A stretch of 64,000 bases of DNA, taken from positions 1 through 64,000 of the forward strand of contig NZ_QVPD01000013.1 of the NCBI RefSeq assembly GCF_003416885.1, written 5' to 3'. Shown in pieces: positions 9,847-19,842 of this stretch; the stretch's first letter is position 1, and every line of letters starts with the position of its first letter. The stretch comes from Cognatiluteimonas weifangensis (GTDB lineage: Bacteria > Pseudomonadota > Gammaproteobacteria > Xanthomonadales > Xanthomonadaceae). The notes beneath the pieces were generated by a model. The model had not been told where the DNA came from, ran no database searches, and was given only the letters and a program-made list of their open reading frames with translations. A program made the position numbers and the translations under genes.

Positions 9847-10875
9847 TCAGTCGCTGAACTCGATGCGGGCAATCCGGCCCGCATCGCCGCTGGCCCAGCC
9901 GACGCCGCCGGCGAAATCGACGGCGTCGTAGCCGGTCTCCGACACACCGCGCCAGGCGCCGTCGACCAGCGCATCCACGCCGCTGGGGCCGACCGCGACG
10001 CAGCGTGCATCGCCCGCGCCTGCGCAGGCTGCACCGGATCGGTAACCGCGCGGCGCCGGCAACGCTTCGACCGTCATGCCGTGGCCGTCGACGAAGCGCA
10101 CCCGCGCCGCGCTGCCCGCAGCCGCCTCGTGCTCGAAGTCGCCGCCGACCAGCAGCATGTCCTCGCCCATCGGTGTGGCGGAAAAGAGGCCCGCGGCCGG
10201 CACCCGCGACGGCAGGCCGCTGTCCACGGCCCACCATTCGCGCTGTCCGGAATCGCCCAGGTACACGCGCGCCGCGCCGCCGCCGCTGACCGCAAGCTGT
10301 TCGCCCCAGGGCGTGGGTGCGATGCAGGTGCCGCTGGCGGCGAACGCGGCTTCATCGGCCCGTGCCTGCGGCATGCGGGTTTCCTGCAAGCGCCAGCTGC
10401 GCCCGCCATCGGCGCTGGCATAGATTTGGAAGCGGCCGTCGACCGGGTCGCCCAGCAGCCAGCCGCGCTCGCCCCGGAACGCCATGCAATCGAAGAACGC
10501 GCGCGGGTCGTCGTTCTGCAGCGTCAGCGACCAGCTCTTGCCGCCGTCCTCGGTGCGATAGACGCGCGAGGCCGCGCCCGGGCCGATGCTCAGCACCACC
10601 GCGGTGTCGGCGTCGAAACCCTCGATATCGCGGAAATCGAGCGCGCCGGCGCCCGGCACCTCGAGCGCGCGCCAGTGCGCGCCGCCGTCGATGGTGCGCA
10701 GGACCGTGCCCTCGCGGCCGCTGGCCCAAGCCACATCGGCATCGACCGCGGAAATCCCGCGCAGGCGCACCTCCACGCCGCTGTCCTGCGGCAGGATGCG
10801 GACCGCCTCCCCGGCACGGGCGGCGCCGGCGGCGAACAGTGTGGCGACCAGCAGCAGGATCGGCATCGGGGACAT
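9847..10875 (-). CDS. YCF48/BNR-repeat beta-propeller protein, exported
   Basis: The 342-residue protein begins with a signal peptide (MPILLLVATLFAAGAARA). Repeated blade motifs follow, such as GTVLRTIDGGAHW, SRVYRTEDGGKSWS and IYASADGGRSWR. This TxDGGxxW pattern marks YCF48/sialidase-like propellers; such bacterial proteins are often labelled oxidoreductases without evidence. Start ATG 10875 has CCGGAG seven bases upstream; an in-frame ATG at 10866 is also possible. It lies 50 bases downstream of the DAHP synthase gene on the same strand. It converges with the amidase gene, nine bases apart. Confidence 0.8.
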   Translation of the reverse strand: MSPMPILLLVATLFAAGAARAGEAVRILPQDSGVEVRLRGISAVDADVAWASGREGTVLRTIDGGAHWRALEVPGAGALDFRDIEGFDADTAVVLSIGPGAASRVYRTEDGGKSWSLTLQNDDPRAFFDCMAFRGERGWLLGDPVDGRFQIYASADGGRSWRLQETRMPQARADEAAFAASGTCIAPTPWGEQLAVSGGGAARVYLGDSGQREWWAVDSGLPSRVPAAGLFSATPMGEDMLLVGGDFEHEAAAGSAARVRFVDGHGMTVEALPAPRGYRSGAACAGAGDARCVAVGPSGVDALVDGAWRGVSETGYDAVDFAGGVGWASGDAGRIARIEFSD

Positions 10876-10925
10876 GGCGCGCTCCGGGCGGGACCGCATC
10901 GAACCTGGCATGCGCCGGCGGCGGA

Positions 10926-12320
10926 TCAGGTCGATGCCGGCGCGGCCAGTTGCGCCTGCTTGCGTACGATGAGCATCGCGATCTCCAGCGCCTGCTCGTA
11001 GTTCAGGCGCGGATCCACGGTGGAGCGGTAAGCGCGCGCCAGGTCGGCATCGGTCAAGGCGCGCGCGCCGCCGGTGCACTCGGTGACGTCCTCGCCGGTC
11101 AGCTCCAGGTGCACGCCGCCCAGCCGGGTGCCGGCCGCCGCGTGCAGCTCGAAAGCCTGCTCGAGCTCGCTGCGGATGTTGGCGAAACGGCGGGTCTTGT
11201 AGCCGTTGCTGGTGACCTCGGTGTTGCCGTGCATCGGGTCGCAGACCCACAGCACGCGGCGCCCGTCGCGGCGCAGCGCGTCGAGCAACGGCGGCAGCTT
11301 GTTCGCGACCTGCGTCGCGCCCATGCGGTGGATCAGCGTCAGCCGTCCGGCCTCGTCGTCGGGGTTGAGCACGTCGACCAGGCGCAGCAGCTGTTCCGGC
11401 GCCACCGACGGCCCGACCTTGAGCGCGACCGGATTGCGGATGCCGCGCAGGTACTCCACGTGCGCCCCGTCCGCCGCGGCGGTGCGCATGCCGACCCACG
11501 GGAAATGCGTGCCCAGGTTGAACCAGCCCCACTGCCGCGGCACCTGCCGCGTCTGCGCTTCCTCGTACGGCAGCAGCAGCGCTTCGTGCGAGGTGTAGAA
11601 GTCGACCCGGTCGAGGTTGTTCACCGCGTTGCCGGACAGGGTCTCCATGAAGCGCACCGCATCGCCGATGCCGACGACCATGCGCCGGTATTCGTCGGCC
11701 AGCGGCGAATGCCCGACCCAGTCCAGGTTCCAGTATTCGGGATGATGCAAGTCGGCGAAGCCGCCGTCGATCAGCGCACGCACGAAGTTCATGGTCATCG
11801 CCGAACGCGCGTGCGCCCTGATCATGCGCTGCGGGTCCGGCGTGCGCGCCCGCGCGTCGAACTCCGGCGCGTTGACGATGTCGCCGCGATAGCTGGGCAG
11901 GGTCGTGCCGTCGACGGTTTCGGTGTCGAGCGAGCGCGGCTTGGCGTACTGCCCGGCAAAACGGCCCACGCGCACCACCGGCAGATGCAGGCCGTGCACC
12001 AGCACCAGGCTCATCTGCAGCAGCACCTTGAGCCGGTTGGAAATCACATCGGGACTGCAGTCGCCGAAGTTCTCGGCGCAATCCCCGCCCTGCAGCAGGA
12101 AGCGCCGGCCGTCCTGCGCCTCGGCCAGGCGCTGCTTGAGCGCGAGGATCTCCCAGGAGGTCACCAGCGGCGGCAACGCGCGCAGTTCCGCCAGCGTTTC
12201 CTGCAGCGCGCGGGCATCCGGATACGCCGGCAGTTGCGTGGACGGGCGCGCGCGCCAGGATTCCGGCGCCCAGCCTGCGTCGAGGTTCACGGATTGCAGG
12301 TTGCGATCTGGGCCGGGCAT
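10926..12320 (-). CDS. 3-deoxy-7-phosphoheptulonate synthase, class II
   Basis: The 464-residue enzyme condenses PEP and erythrose 4-phosphate, opening the shikimate pathway to aromatic amino acids. It is the plant-like class II (AroA-II) type: LLQGGDCAENF, GRFAGQYAKPRS, RGDIVNAPEF, ALKVGPS, CDPMHGNT and GGVHLELTGEDVTEC are all family blocks supplying PEP and metal ligands. It is unrelated in sequence to E. coli AroF/G/H. Start ATG 12320 gives the usual family length. It may share a transcript with the YCF48-like gene downstream. Confidence 0.94.
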   Translation of the reverse strand: MPGPDRNLQSVNLDAGWAPESWRARPSTQLPAYPDARALQETLAELRALPPLVTSWEILALKQRLAEAQDGRRFLLQGGDCAENFGDCSPDVISNRLKVLLQMSLVLVHGLHLPVVRVGRFAGQYAKPRSLDTETVDGTTLPSYRGDIVNAPEFDARARTPDPQRMIRAHARSAMTMNFVRALIDGGFADLHHPEYWNLDWVGHSPLADEYRRMVVGIGDAVRFMETLSGNAVNNLDRVDFYTSHEALLLPYEEAQTRQVPRQWGWFNLGTHFPWVGMRTAAADGAHVEYLRGIRNPVALKVGPSVAPEQLLRLVDVLNPDDEAGRLTLIHRMGATQVANKLPPLLDALRRDGRRVLWVCDPMHGNTEVTSNGYKTRRFANIRSELEQAFELHAAAGTRLGGVHLELTGEDVTECTGGARALTDADLARAYRSTVDPRLNYEQALEIAMLIVRKQAQLAAPAST

Positions 12321-12422
12321 GGACGGTTTCTGTTGGCGGCGATGCGGCCGTTCATCATCGCGCCGGCATGGTGCCGCCGCAACCGCGACCGTGGAAAGCC
12401 CGCGCGGGCCCGCAGGCCGCCT

Positions 12423-12926
12423 TCAACGCTGCCGGCGGAACATCGTCGCCGCGACCCATGCCGCGAGCAGCACGAACCAGAGCAGGCTCCACTCCGGCAT
12501 CGACAGCCCGAGCAGCGTCCAGTCGACCGCCGCGCACTCGCCCGAGCCGGTCAGCACGGTGCGGATCACGCCGGCGACCGGCATCGCCTCCAGCAGGTAA
12601 TCCAGCCCCGGACCGCACATCGGCACCTGGTCGGGCGGCAGGTGCTGCAACCAGACGTGGCGGCCGGCGATGGCGAGGCCGGTCAGCGCAGCGAGCAGCG
12701 CCAGCACGCCGTAGGCGCGCCGGCCCCCGTCGCCGCGCGGCGCATGCAGGCCCGCGATCAGCAGCACCAGTGCGAGCGCGGCGAACGCCACGCGCTGGAA
12801 GATGCACAGCGGGCACGGTTGCAGTCCGTCGACCAGTTGCGCGTAGAGGGCGTAGGCGATCAGGGCCGCGCACACGGCAAAACCCGCCAGGCAGCGGGCG
12901 CGGAAAGACCAGCGGAGGGGATTCAT
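12423..12926 (-). CDS. dsbB: disulfide bond formation protein B
   Basis: This 167-residue inner-membrane protein re-oxidises DsbA and passes electrons to quinones. It has four predicted helices and two periplasmic loops. The first loop holds the CPLC redox pair in LQPCPLCIFQR. The second holds a Cys pair, in VPMCGPGL and SGECAAVDW. RVAFAAL after the first pair carries the quinone-proximal Arg. I start at ATG 12926 (MNPLRWSFRA) because relatives start there; ATG 12932 two codons earlier is equally possible. Neither has an obvious ribosome binding site. Confidence 0.9.
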   Translation of the reverse strand: MNPLRWSFRARCLAGFAVCAALIAYALYAQLVDGLQPCPLCIFQRVAFAALALVLLIAGLHAPRGDGGRRAYGVLALLAALTGLAIAGRHVWLQHLPPDQVPMCGPGLDYLLEAMPVAGVIRTVLTGSGECAAVDWTLLGLSMPEWSLLWFVLLAAWVAATMFRRQR

Positions 12927-13056
12927 CGTCATGCCGTGCACGATAATGGCCGCGGCCCGGCTTGGAAAGCCGCGACCGCGGCCGGATCGGCCGCGCTTCC
13001 GCGCGCAGCGCGGCAGGCGGCGCGCGGCGCGGCCACGGTCGGCCCGCCCCACAACG

Positions 13057-13084
13057 CGAAACCCCGGCGCGGGCCGGGGTTTCG
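13057..13084 (-). terminator. terminator hairpin at the end of the alpha operon
   Basis: A perfect 12-base stem, CGAAACCCCGGC paired with GCCGGGGTTTCG over a 4-base loop, lies 27 bases past the rplQ stop. On the minus strand it is followed by a short GCGTTGT rather than a long U-run. Position and stem strength make it the likely end of the spc-alpha transcript. Its symmetry means it could also act on plus-strand transcripts. Confidence 0.55.
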
Positions 13085-13111
13085 GCAGACAGGGACGACG
13101 CGAGGGGCTTG

Positions 13112-13486
13112 TTATTCGGCAGCGGCCTGCGGCCGATCGACCAGTTCCACGTACGCCATCGGCGCGTTGTCGCCGGCACGGAAACCGCACTTGAGGATGC
13201 GCAGGTAGCCGCCCGGGCGGGTGCTGTAGCGCGGGCCGAGCACGGTGAACAGGGTACCGACCGCCTCCTTGTCGCGCAGGCGGGTGAACGCCAGGCGGCG
13301 GTTGGCGACGCCATCGGTCTTGGCCAGCGTGATCAGCGGCTCGGCGACCCGCCGCAGCTCCTTGGCCTTGGGCAGGGTGGTGCGGATCAGGCCGTGCTTG
13401 ATCAGCGAGGCGGCCATGTTCTCGAACATCGCCTGGCGATGCGCGCTGGTGCGGCTGAACTTGCGTCCGGATTTCTGGTGGCGCAT
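13112..13486 (-). CDS. rplQ: 50S ribosomal protein L17
   Basis: The 124-residue large-subunit protein opens [20 protein letters not shown], the L17 signature. It binds 23S rRNA near the tunnel exit. Start ATG 13486 gives the family length; the open frame upstream is spurious. It is the last gene of the alpha operon, but an unusually long 290-base spacer separates it from rpoA. A strong hairpin follows its stop. Confidence 0.96.
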   Translation of the reverse strand: MRHQKSGRKFSRTSAHRQAMFENMAASLIKHGLIRTTLPKAKELRRVAEPLITLAKTDGVANRRLAFTRLRDKEAVGTLFTVLGPRYSTRPGGYLRILKCGFRAGDNAPMAYVELVDRPQAAAE

Positions 13487-13776
13487 GGCTTGGATTCCTG
13501 GTGAATGTTGAAATCGTTGAACTTCGCTGTCGCCGTCGTGGCGTTGGAACTGCGGACTGCGCTGGTCCTGGCCGACCCTCCGTGGGCGGCGCACCGCGGG
13601 CCTTGGGCCCGTCGGCGTGGTATCGCTTCGCTGCCTCCGGGTCCGTGGCAGCCTGCCCTGGATCCGATGCTTCGGCTTCGGCTACGACATCGCAGTCGAA
13701 GTCTGGTACCCCTGCCCGGCGCAGTACGCCGGGCGTTCGCCCAGGCGCGCGGCAATGCCGCGCAAGCGGCCCGGGC

Positions 13777-14775
13777 TTACCCCATCATGCCGTGCGAGGC
13801 GATGCCCGCCGGCGGCCAGTTCTCCAGTTTCATGCCGAGCGAGAGGCCGCGCTGGGCGAGCACTTCCTTGATCTCGGTGAGCGACTTCTTGCCCAGGTTC
13901 GGGGTCTTCAGCAACTCGACCTCGGTCTTCTGGATCAGGTCGCCGATGTAGTAGATGCTCTCGGCCTTGAGGCAGTTGGCCGAGCGCACGGTCAGTTCCA
14001 GGTCGTCGATCGGGCGCAGCAGCACCGGGTCGACGCCGGCGGCGGTCGGCTTGGCCGCGCCGCGGTCGCGGTGGGTGAAGTCGCCGAACACCGACAGCTG
14101 GTCGCTGAGGATGTCGGCGGCGGTGCGCACGGCTTCCTCGGCGTCGATGGTGCCGTTGGTCTCGATGTCGAGCACCAGCTTGTCCAGGTCGGTGCGCTGT
14201 TCCACGCGCGCGGCTTCCACCGCGTAGGCGACGCGGCGCACCGGCGAGAACGAGGCGTCCAGCATCAGCCGGCCGATCGCGCGGGTTTCCTCGTCGGGCT
14301 TGCGGCGGGCCGCGGCCGGCTGGTAGCCGAAGCCGCGCTCGATCTTGAGCCGCATGTTCAGCGCCGTGTCCTTGGTCAGGTGCGCGACGACGTGCTCGGG
14401 GTTGAGGATCTCGACGTTGTGGTCGGTCTTGATGTCGCCGGCGGTGACCACGCCCGGGCCCTGCCTGGACAGGCTCAGGGTCGAGCTGTCGCCGGTGCCC
14501 ATGCGGATGGCGATGTCCTTGAGGTTGAGCAGCACCTCGAGCACGTCTTCCTGCAGGCCTTCGATGGTGCTGTATTCGTGCAGCACGCCGTCGATCTCGA
14601 CCTCGGTGATGGCGAAGCCGGGGATCGAGGACAGCAGCACGCGGCGCAGCGCGTTGCCCAGGGTATGGCCGTAGCCGCGCTCCAGCGGTTCGATCACGAC
14701 CTTCGCGCGGTTGCCGGCGAGGCGTTCGATCTGGGGGCCGCGCGGACGCAGGACTTGGTTGGCGGTAACCGTCAT
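13777..14775 (-). CDS. rpoA: DNA-directed RNA polymerase subunit alpha
   Basis: The 332-residue alpha subunit dimerises to nucleate RNA polymerase assembly and binds UP elements and activators through its C-terminal domain. The N-terminal domain shows [18 protein letters not shown]. The C-terminal domain holds the HhH region [14 protein letters not shown] and [16 protein letters not shown]. The length and the MTVTANQV start match Xanthomonas RpoA as I recall it. It sits between rpsD (158-base gap) and rplQ (290-base gap). Confidence 0.98.
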   Translation of the reverse strand: MTVTANQVLRPRGPQIERLAGNRAKVVIEPLERGYGHTLGNALRRVLLSSIPGFAITEVEIDGVLHEYSTIEGLQEDVLEVLLNLKDIAIRMGTGDSSTLSLSRQGPGVVTAGDIKTDHNVEILNPEHVVAHLTKDTALNMRLKIERGFGYQPAAARRKPDEETRAIGRLMLDASFSPVRRVAYAVEAARVEQRTDLDKLVLDIETNGTIDAEEAVRTAADILSDQLSVFGDFTHRDRGAAKPTAAGVDPVLLRPIDDLELTVRSANCLKAESIYYIGDLIQKTEVELLKTPNLGKKSLTEIKEVLAQRGLSLGMKLENWPPAGIASHGMMG

Positions 14776-14933
14776 GTTTGCAGCGTCTCCAAATATTCCG
14801 GCGCTTGGGGTGGGCGCCGGCTTGCAGCTCTTGCTGCCCTCCGGGCGGGAGGGCGGCCGGTGTCCGCAGGGCGGGCCGGCGATGTCTCGAGGCGACCCCG
14901 GATGCCGATAGACACCCGGGAGCGCCGGTCTGG

Positions 14934-15569
14934 TTACTTGGAATACAGCTCGACGATCAGCGCCTCGTTGATGTCGGCCGGCAGGTCGGCGCGATCCGGC
15001 ACCGCCTTGAACACGCCGGCGAACTTCTTGGCGTCGACCTCGATCCAGGACGGCGACAGGTCCATCTGCGAGGACACGGTCAGCGATTCCTGCACGCGCA
15101 ACTGCTTCTGCGCGCGCTCGGACAACGCGATCGCGTCGCCGGCCTTGACCTGGTAGGACGGCAGGTTGACCGGCTTGCCGTTGACGGTGACGCCGCGGTG
15201 GCTGACCAGCTGGCGCGCCGCCGGGCGGGTGATGGCGAAGCCCATGCGGTAGACGACGTTGTCCAGACGGGTTTCCAGCAGCTGCAACAGGTTCTCGCCG
15301 GTGTTGCCCTTCCGGGTCGAGGCCTTCTTGTAGTAGTTGCGGAACTGGCGCTCCAGCAAGCCGTAGATACGCTTGACCTTCTGCTTCTCGCGCAGCTGGG
15401 TGGCGTAGTCGGAGAGCTTGCTGCGGCGGGCGCCGGTGCCGGCGCCGTGCTGGCCGGGCTTCTGCTCCAGCTTGCACTTGGAATCCAGCGCGCGGGCCGG
15501 CGACTTCAGGCCGAGGTCGGCGCCTTCGCGACGGGCGAGCTTGCAGGTGGGACCGATATAACGAGCCAT
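14934..15569 (-). CDS. rpsD: 30S ribosomal protein S4
   Basis: The 211-residue primary 16S-binding protein nucleates the 30S body and, in E. coli, represses the alpha operon by binding its leader. It opens [16 protein letters not shown]; an S4 RNA-binding domain is at [12 protein letters not shown] to [19 protein letters not shown]. Length is a few residues above the common 206-208. It lies 14 bases after rpsK. Confidence 0.97.
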   Translation of the reverse strand: MARYIGPTCKLARREGADLGLKSPARALDSKCKLEQKPGQHGAGTGARRSKLSDYATQLREKQKVKRIYGLLERQFRNYYKKASTRKGNTGENLLQLLETRLDNVVYRMGFAITRPAARQLVSHRGVTVNGKPVNLPSYQVKAGDAIALSERAQKQLRVQESLTVSSQMDLSPSWIEVDAKKFAGVFKAVPDRADLPADINEALIVELYSK

Positions 15570-15583
15570 CTCTTCTCAGCTCC

Positions 15584-15976
15584 TCAGACGCGACGCTTCT
15601 TCGGCGGACGGCACCCGTTGTGCGGGATCGGGGTCACGTCGATGATGTTGGTGATCTTGTAGCCGACGTTGTTCAGCGAACGCACGGCCGATTCGCGGCC
15701 CGGGCCCGGGCCCTTGATCCGCACTTCCAGCGACTTCACGCCGTAGTCGAGCGCGGCCTTGCCGGCCTTTTCGGCGGCGACCTGCGCGGCGAACGGGGTC
15801 GACTTGCGCGAGCCGCGGAAGCCGGCGCCGCCGGAGGTCGCCCACGACAGCGCGTTGCCCTGGCGGTCGCTGATGGTGACGATGGTGTTGTTGAAAGAAG
15901 CGTGGACGTGGGCGATGCCGTCGGTGACGACGCGCTTGATCTTCTTCTTGACTTTCGCAGCAGCTGGCTTGGCCAT
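15584..15976 (-). CDS. rpsK: 30S ribosomal protein S11
   Basis: The 130-residue platform protein contacts mRNA near the Shine-Dalgarno helix. Diagnostic segments are [19 protein letters not shown] and [14 protein letters not shown], and the C-terminus is [13 protein letters not shown]. It is in the alpha operon, nine bases after rpsM. Confidence 0.97.
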   Translation of the reverse strand: MAKPAAAKVKKKIKRVVTDGIAHVHASFNNTIVTISDRQGNALSWATSGGAGFRGSRKSTPFAAQVAAEKAGKAALDYGVKSLEVRIKGPGPGRESAVRSLNNVGYKITNIIDVTPIPHNGCRPPKKRRV

Positions 15977-15985
15977 GTCGGTTCC

Positions 15986-16342
15986 TTACTTCTTGATGGC
16001 CTTGCGCGGACCCTTGCGGGTACGGGCGTTGGTCCGGGTGCGCTGGCCGCGCAGGGGCAGGCCGCGGCGGTGGCGCAGGCCGCGGTAGCAGGCCAGGTCC
16101 ATCAGCCGCTTGATGGCCACGCCGACCTCGCGGCGCAGGTCGCCTTCGACGGCGAACTTGCCGATCTCCAGGCGCAGGCGCTCGACTTCCGGCTCCGACA
16201 GGTCGCGGATCTTGGTCGACGGCGCGACGCCGGCGGCCTCGCAGACCTGCCTGGAACGGGTACGGCCGATGCCGTAGATGCTTTGCAGCCCGACCCAGAC
16301 GTGCTTCTGGGCAGGCAGGTTGACGCCGGCAATACGCGCCAT
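15986..16342 (-). CDS. rpsM: 30S ribosomal protein S13
   Basis: This 118-residue head protein contacts P-site tRNA and the large subunit. It opens [19 protein letters not shown] and has the HhH segment IYGIGRTRS and the basic tail [16 protein letters not shown]. Start ATG 16342 is chosen over an upstream in-frame start because MARIAGV is the universal N-terminus. It is first in the alpha operon, and 384 non-coding bases separate it from secY with no rpmJ between. Confidence 0.97.
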   Translation of the reverse strand: MARIAGVNLPAQKHVWVGLQSIYGIGRTRSRQVCEAAGVAPSTKIRDLSEPEVERLRLEIGKFAVEGDLRREVGVAIKRLMDLACYRGLRHRRGLPLRGQRTRTNARTRKGPRKAIKK

Positions 16343-16666
16343 GACGCGGTCTCCAAACTGGTTGGCGGCCGGATGGGTCACACCCGGCGGAGTGAATCGA
16401 AAATTCTAACAGGGTCTCGGGTTCACAGGAAGCCTCGGAAGCCGGGGCTTCCGCGACTCCGGCATGGGGAGTGTGCCCATGCTCCGGCGACGGTCCCGGG
16501 CTGGCCGGAGCGGGCGGCGAACCGCCCTATCCGGCCCCGCGCGCTACTCCGGCGCGCGGATCGGCCCCGGACCACCCGCGCGCGAGACCGCCGCCCGGGT
16601 CGCCCATCTTGCCGGTCCGCGCATAGGTCGGTCCGGCGGGTATTGCATGCCCTCCATGGCGCTGGC

Positions 16667-16688
16667 GCCGGACTCCGGGGAGTCCGGC
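16667..16688. repeat. perfect 10-bp palindrome downstream of secY
   Basis: GCCGGACTCC and GGAGTCCGGC face each other with only GG between, in the 384-base secY-rpsM spacer (16343-16726). The spacer holds several other GC-rich inverted repeats, for example around 16440-16490 and 16535-16570, and no gene that I can recognise on either strand. The palindrome could end the spc transcript or be an RNA processing site. Confidence 0.5.
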
Positions 16689-16726
16689 CCGGCCGGCCGT
16701 GGCCGGGCGGTCGAAGCGGTGCCGCG

Positions 16727-18073
16727 CTAGCGTGCGCCCCCTCGCCCCTTCAGGTTCGCCTTCTTCAGCAGGCTGTCGTACTGGTGCGACATCAGGTGCG
16801 CCTGGATCTGCGCGATGAAGTCCATCACCACCACCACCACGATCAGCAGCGAGGTGCCGCCGAAATAGAACGAGGCACCCAGTTCGGTCCGCATCAGGTC
16901 CGGCAGCAGGCAGACCGCCACCAGGTAGGCGGCGCCGACCGCCGTCAGCCGCGTCAGCACGCCGTCGACGTAGTCGGCGGTGGCCTTGCCGGGGCGGATG
17001 CCCGGGATCAGCGCACCGGACTTCTTCAGGTTGTCGGCGGTTTCCTGCGAGTTGAAGACCAGCGCAGTGTAGAAGAAGGTGAAACCGGCGATCAGCCCGC
17101 CGTACAGGAGCAGGTACAACGGCTCCCCCGGGGACAGCGCCTGGCTCGCCTTCTGCAGCCAGAGCGCCGAACCGGCCTGGCCGAACCAGGTCGAGGCCGT
17201 CGCCGGGAACATGATGATCGAGGAGGCGAAGATCGGCGGGATCACGCCCGACATGTTGAGCTTGAGCGGCAGGAACGAGGACTGGTTCATGTACGCGCTG
17301 CGGCCGCCCTGGCGGCGCGCGTAGTTGACCGTGATCCGGCGCTGCCCGCTTTCCACGAACACCACGAACCAGGTCACCGCCATCACGATCAGCCCGATCG
17401 AGATCACCGCCAGCGCGCTGATGTCGCCGTTGCGCGCCTGCTCGAGCGTGCCGAACACCGCCCCCGGCAGCCCGGCGACGATGCCGGCGAAGATGATCAG
17501 CGACACGCCGTTGCCAACGCCGCGCTCGGTCACCTGCTCGCCGACCCACATCAGGAACATGGTGCCGGCGGTCAGCGCCACCACCGCCGTCATCACGAAG
17601 CCCCAACCCGGGGCGTACACCACCGGGATGCCGTTGCTGGCGCCGGAGCTCTGCAGCGCGATGGCGATGCCCGCCGACTGGAAGATCGCCAGCGGGATCG
17701 AGCCCAGGCGCGACCACTGGGTGATCTTGCGGCGTCCGGATTCGCCTTCCTTCTGGATCGCCTTCAGGCTGGGCAGGACCTGCACCATCAGCTGCATGAC
17801 GATCGAGGAGGAGATGTACGGAATCACGTTCAGCGCGAACAGGCTGAAGCGCGACAGGGCGCCGCCGGAGAACATGTTGAACATGTCCACGATGGTGCCT
17901 TCCTGCGACTCCATCAGCTGCAGCATCGCCTCCGGATTCACGCCCGGGACCGGGATGTAGCAGCCCAGGCGGTACACCAGCAGCGCACCGACCACGAACA
18001 GCAGGCGCTGGCGCAGTTCGGTGAACTTGCCGGCGCCGGCCAGCCCGGCCAATGCGTTAGCGCTGCGCGCCAT
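16727..18073 (-). CDS. secY: preprotein translocase subunit SecY
   Basis: The 448-residue channel subunit of the Sec translocon has ten predicted membrane helices. Family blocks include [13 protein letters not shown] near the N-terminus, [21 protein letters not shown] (plug and TM2), [14 protein letters not shown] and the cytoplasmic SecA/ribosome-binding loop [16 protein letters not shown]. It partners with SecE, encoded at 44835-45218. It is the last gene of the spc operon, seven bases after rplO. Confidence 0.97.
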   Translation of the reverse strand: MARSANALAGLAGAGKFTELRQRLLFVVGALLVYRLGCYIPVPGVNPEAMLQLMESQEGTIVDMFNMFSGGALSRFSLFALNVIPYISSSIVMQLMVQVLPSLKAIQKEGESGRRKITQWSRLGSIPLAIFQSAGIAIALQSSGASNGIPVVYAPGWGFVMTAVVALTAGTMFLMWVGEQVTERGVGNGVSLIIFAGIVAGLPGAVFGTLEQARNGDISALAVISIGLIVMAVTWFVVFVESGQRRITVNYARRQGGRSAYMNQSSFLPLKLNMSGVIPPIFASSIIMFPATASTWFGQAGSALWLQKASQALSPGEPLYLLLYGGLIAGFTFFYTALVFNSQETADNLKKSGALIPGIRPGKATADYVDGVLTRLTAVGAAYLVAVCLLPDLMRTELGASFYFGGTSLLIVVVVVMDFIAQIQAHLMSHQYDSLLKKANLKGRGGAR

Positions 18074-18080
18074 GCGCGGC

Positions 18081-18533
18081 TTACTCCCCTGCTTCCGCGG
18101 CGGCGACGCGGCCGCCGGCCGCCTCGATCGCGGCCTTGGCGCCGGCGGTGGCCAGCACGCCCTTGAGCACGAACGACTTGCTGATCTCGCCCTTCTTCAC
18201 GACCTTGGCCTGCCTGGCGCTGGCGGGGACCAGCTTGGCGGCGCGCAACGCGGCGAAATCGACCTCGCCCGCCGGCAGCGTATCCAGCCGGTACAGCAGC
18301 ACTTCGGCGGTGTCGTGCTTCTTCAGCGAGGCGAAACCGATCTTCGGCAGGCGCCGCTGCATCGGCATCTGGCCGCCCTCGAAGCCGGGCTTGATCTTGC
18401 CCTTGCCCGAGCGCGCGAACGAACCCTTGTGACCGCGACCCGCGGTCTTGCCCAGGCCCGAACCGATGCCACGGCCCACGCGCTTGCGCTCCTGGCGCGC
18501 GCCGTCGGCCGGCTTGAGTGTATTGAGCTTCAT
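18081..18533 (-). CDS. rplO: 50S ribosomal protein L15
   Basis: The 150-residue protein has the Gly/Arg-rich N-terminus [20 protein letters not shown], which threads into 23S rRNA, and the later [15 protein letters not shown] signature. It is a late 50S assembly protein. It lies between rpmD (five-base gap) and secY, as in the usual spc order. Confidence 0.96.
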   Translation of the reverse strand: MKLNTLKPADGARQERKRVGRGIGSGLGKTAGRGHKGSFARSGKGKIKPGFEGGQMPMQRRLPKIGFASLKKHDTAEVLLYRLDTLPAGEVDFAALRAAKLVPASARQAKVVKKGEISKSFVLKGVLATAGAKAAIEAAGGRVAAAEAGE

Positions 18534-18538
18534 GGTGA

Positions 18539-18748
18539 TTACTCCTCAACCCGCACGAGGTAGTGGACCTTGTTGATCAGGCCGCGGACCTGCGGACTGT
18601 CCTTGAGTTCGCGCATGTCGTTGAGCTTGTTCAGGCCCAGAGCCTTCACAGACAGGCGATGGCGTGCCTGGGTTCCCCGCAGGCCCTTGACCAGCCGCAC
18701 CTTGACGGTGCCGCTGCCCTGGGTGGCGCCGGTTTCCTTCTTAGCCAT
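18539..18748 (-). CDS. rpmD: 50S ribosomal protein L30
   Basis: The 69-residue small subunit protein includes [17 protein letters not shown] and the final [14 protein letters not shown], matching bacterial L30. A short N-terminal extension ([12 protein letters not shown]) precedes the core. It overlaps the end of rpsE by eight bases, suggesting translational coupling. Confidence 0.95.
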   Translation of the reverse strand: MAKKETGATQGSGTVKVRLVKGLRGTQARHRLSVKALGLNKLNDMRELKDSPQVRGLINKVHYLVRVEE

Positions 18749-19280
18749 GCTGCAGGTCCTCCACCTTCTTGCCGCGCTTGGCCGCGATCCGGGCCGGCGA
18801 ATGCATTTCGGTCAGCCCCTTGAGGGTGGCGCGCACCAGGTTGATCGGGTTGCGCGAGCCGGTGGCCTTGGCCAGCACGTTCTTCACGCCCACCGCCTCA
18901 AGCACGGCGCGCATGGCGCCGCCGGCGATCACGCCGGTACCTTCCGAGGCCGGCTGCATGTACACGTGCGCCGCGCCGTGACCGGACTTGACCGCGTGCC
19001 ACAAGGTGCCGTTGTTGAGGTCGACGCGGGACATGCCGCGACGCGCCTGCTCCATCGACTTCTGGATTGCGACCGGCACTTCACGCGCCTTGCCGTAGCC
19101 GAAACCGACCTTGCCGTCGCCGTCGCCCACCACCGTCAGCGCGGTGAAGGTGAACTGGCGGCCGCCCTTGACCGTCTTGCTGACGCGGTTGACCGCGATC
19201 AGCTTCTCGATCATGCCGTCGTCCATTTCCTCGCGGTTGCGATCGCGATCGCGGCCCCGCGGTGCTCGTTCGTCTGCCAT
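18741..19280 (-). CDS. rpsE: 30S ribosomal protein S5
   Basis: This 179-residue fidelity protein has the double-stranded RNA-binding N-domain with the loop [19 protein letters not shown], where spectinomycin-resistance and ram mutations map in other species. The C-domain contains [19 protein letters not shown]. An Arg/Asp-rich N-terminal tail is typical for the group. It is separated from rplR by 133 bases and overlaps rpmD. Confidence 0.97.
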   Translation of the reverse strand: MADERAPRGRDRDRNREEMDDGMIEKLIAVNRVSKTVKGGRQFTFTALTVVGDGDGKVGFGYGKAREVPVAIQKSMEQARRGMSRVDLNNGTLWHAVKSGHGAAHVYMQPASEGTGVIAGGAMRAVLEAVGVKNVLAKATGSRNPINLVRATLKGLTEMHSPARIAAKRGKKVEDLQHG

Positions 19281-19413
19281 CTCGATGATTCCGTCTGTTG
19301 AGGGGTTTGCTTGCGGCGGAGCCGCTTATGGTTGTGGCGTGGTCCGGATGTGCCGGACACGACCAGAACTGGCCGTGCCGTCCGGTGCGGCCCGCACCGG
19401 CAGGTGACGCGAA

Positions 19414-19767
19414 TCAGAACTGCAGGCCGCCCTCGCGCGCGGCATCGGCCAGCGCCTTGATGCGGCCGTGGTAGCGGTAGCCCGAGCGGTCGAAAGCGAC
19501 CTTCTCGATGCCGGCGGCGCGTGCCTTCTGCGCGATCGCGGTGCCGACCTTGGCGGCGGCGTCGGCATTCTTGCCGTTCTTCAGGCCCTCGCGCACGTCG
19601 GCCTGGGTGGTGCTGGCCGCGGCCAGGACCTTCGAGCCGTCGGCGCTGAACACCTGTGCGTACAGATGCTGGCCGGTGCGCAGCACCGACAGGCGCGGCA
19701 CGCCGAGTTCGCGGATGTGCGCGCGCGTGGACTTGGCGCGGCGCAGGCGGGCAATCTTCTTTTCCAT
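19414..19767 (-). CDS. rplR: 50S ribosomal protein L18
   Basis: The 117-residue protein binds 5S rRNA in the central protuberance. It carries [20 protein letters not shown] and the C-terminal [26 protein letters not shown]. It lies in the spc operon 75 bases after rplF; the 133-base spacer to rpsE is longer than in E. coli but shows no extra gene. Confidence 0.97.
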   Translation of the reverse strand: MEKKIARLRRAKSTRAHIRELGVPRLSVLRTGQHLYAQVFSADGSKVLAAASTTQADVREGLKNGKNADAAAKVGTAIAQKARAAGIEKVAFDRSGYRYHGRIKALADAAREGGLQF

Positions 19768-19842
19768 GGTCTTCTGTCTCCGGAAGCTGAAGGTTCGAAA
19801 AGTCCGCGCATGGCTGTGCGGGCTCTTGCGGAAGGATCCGCG

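Noticed and set aside
16343..16726. Small rpmJ gene in the secY-rpsM gap
   Set aside because: No frame on the minus strand has the L36 pattern of Cys-x2-Cys and His with Arg/Lys-rich flanks.
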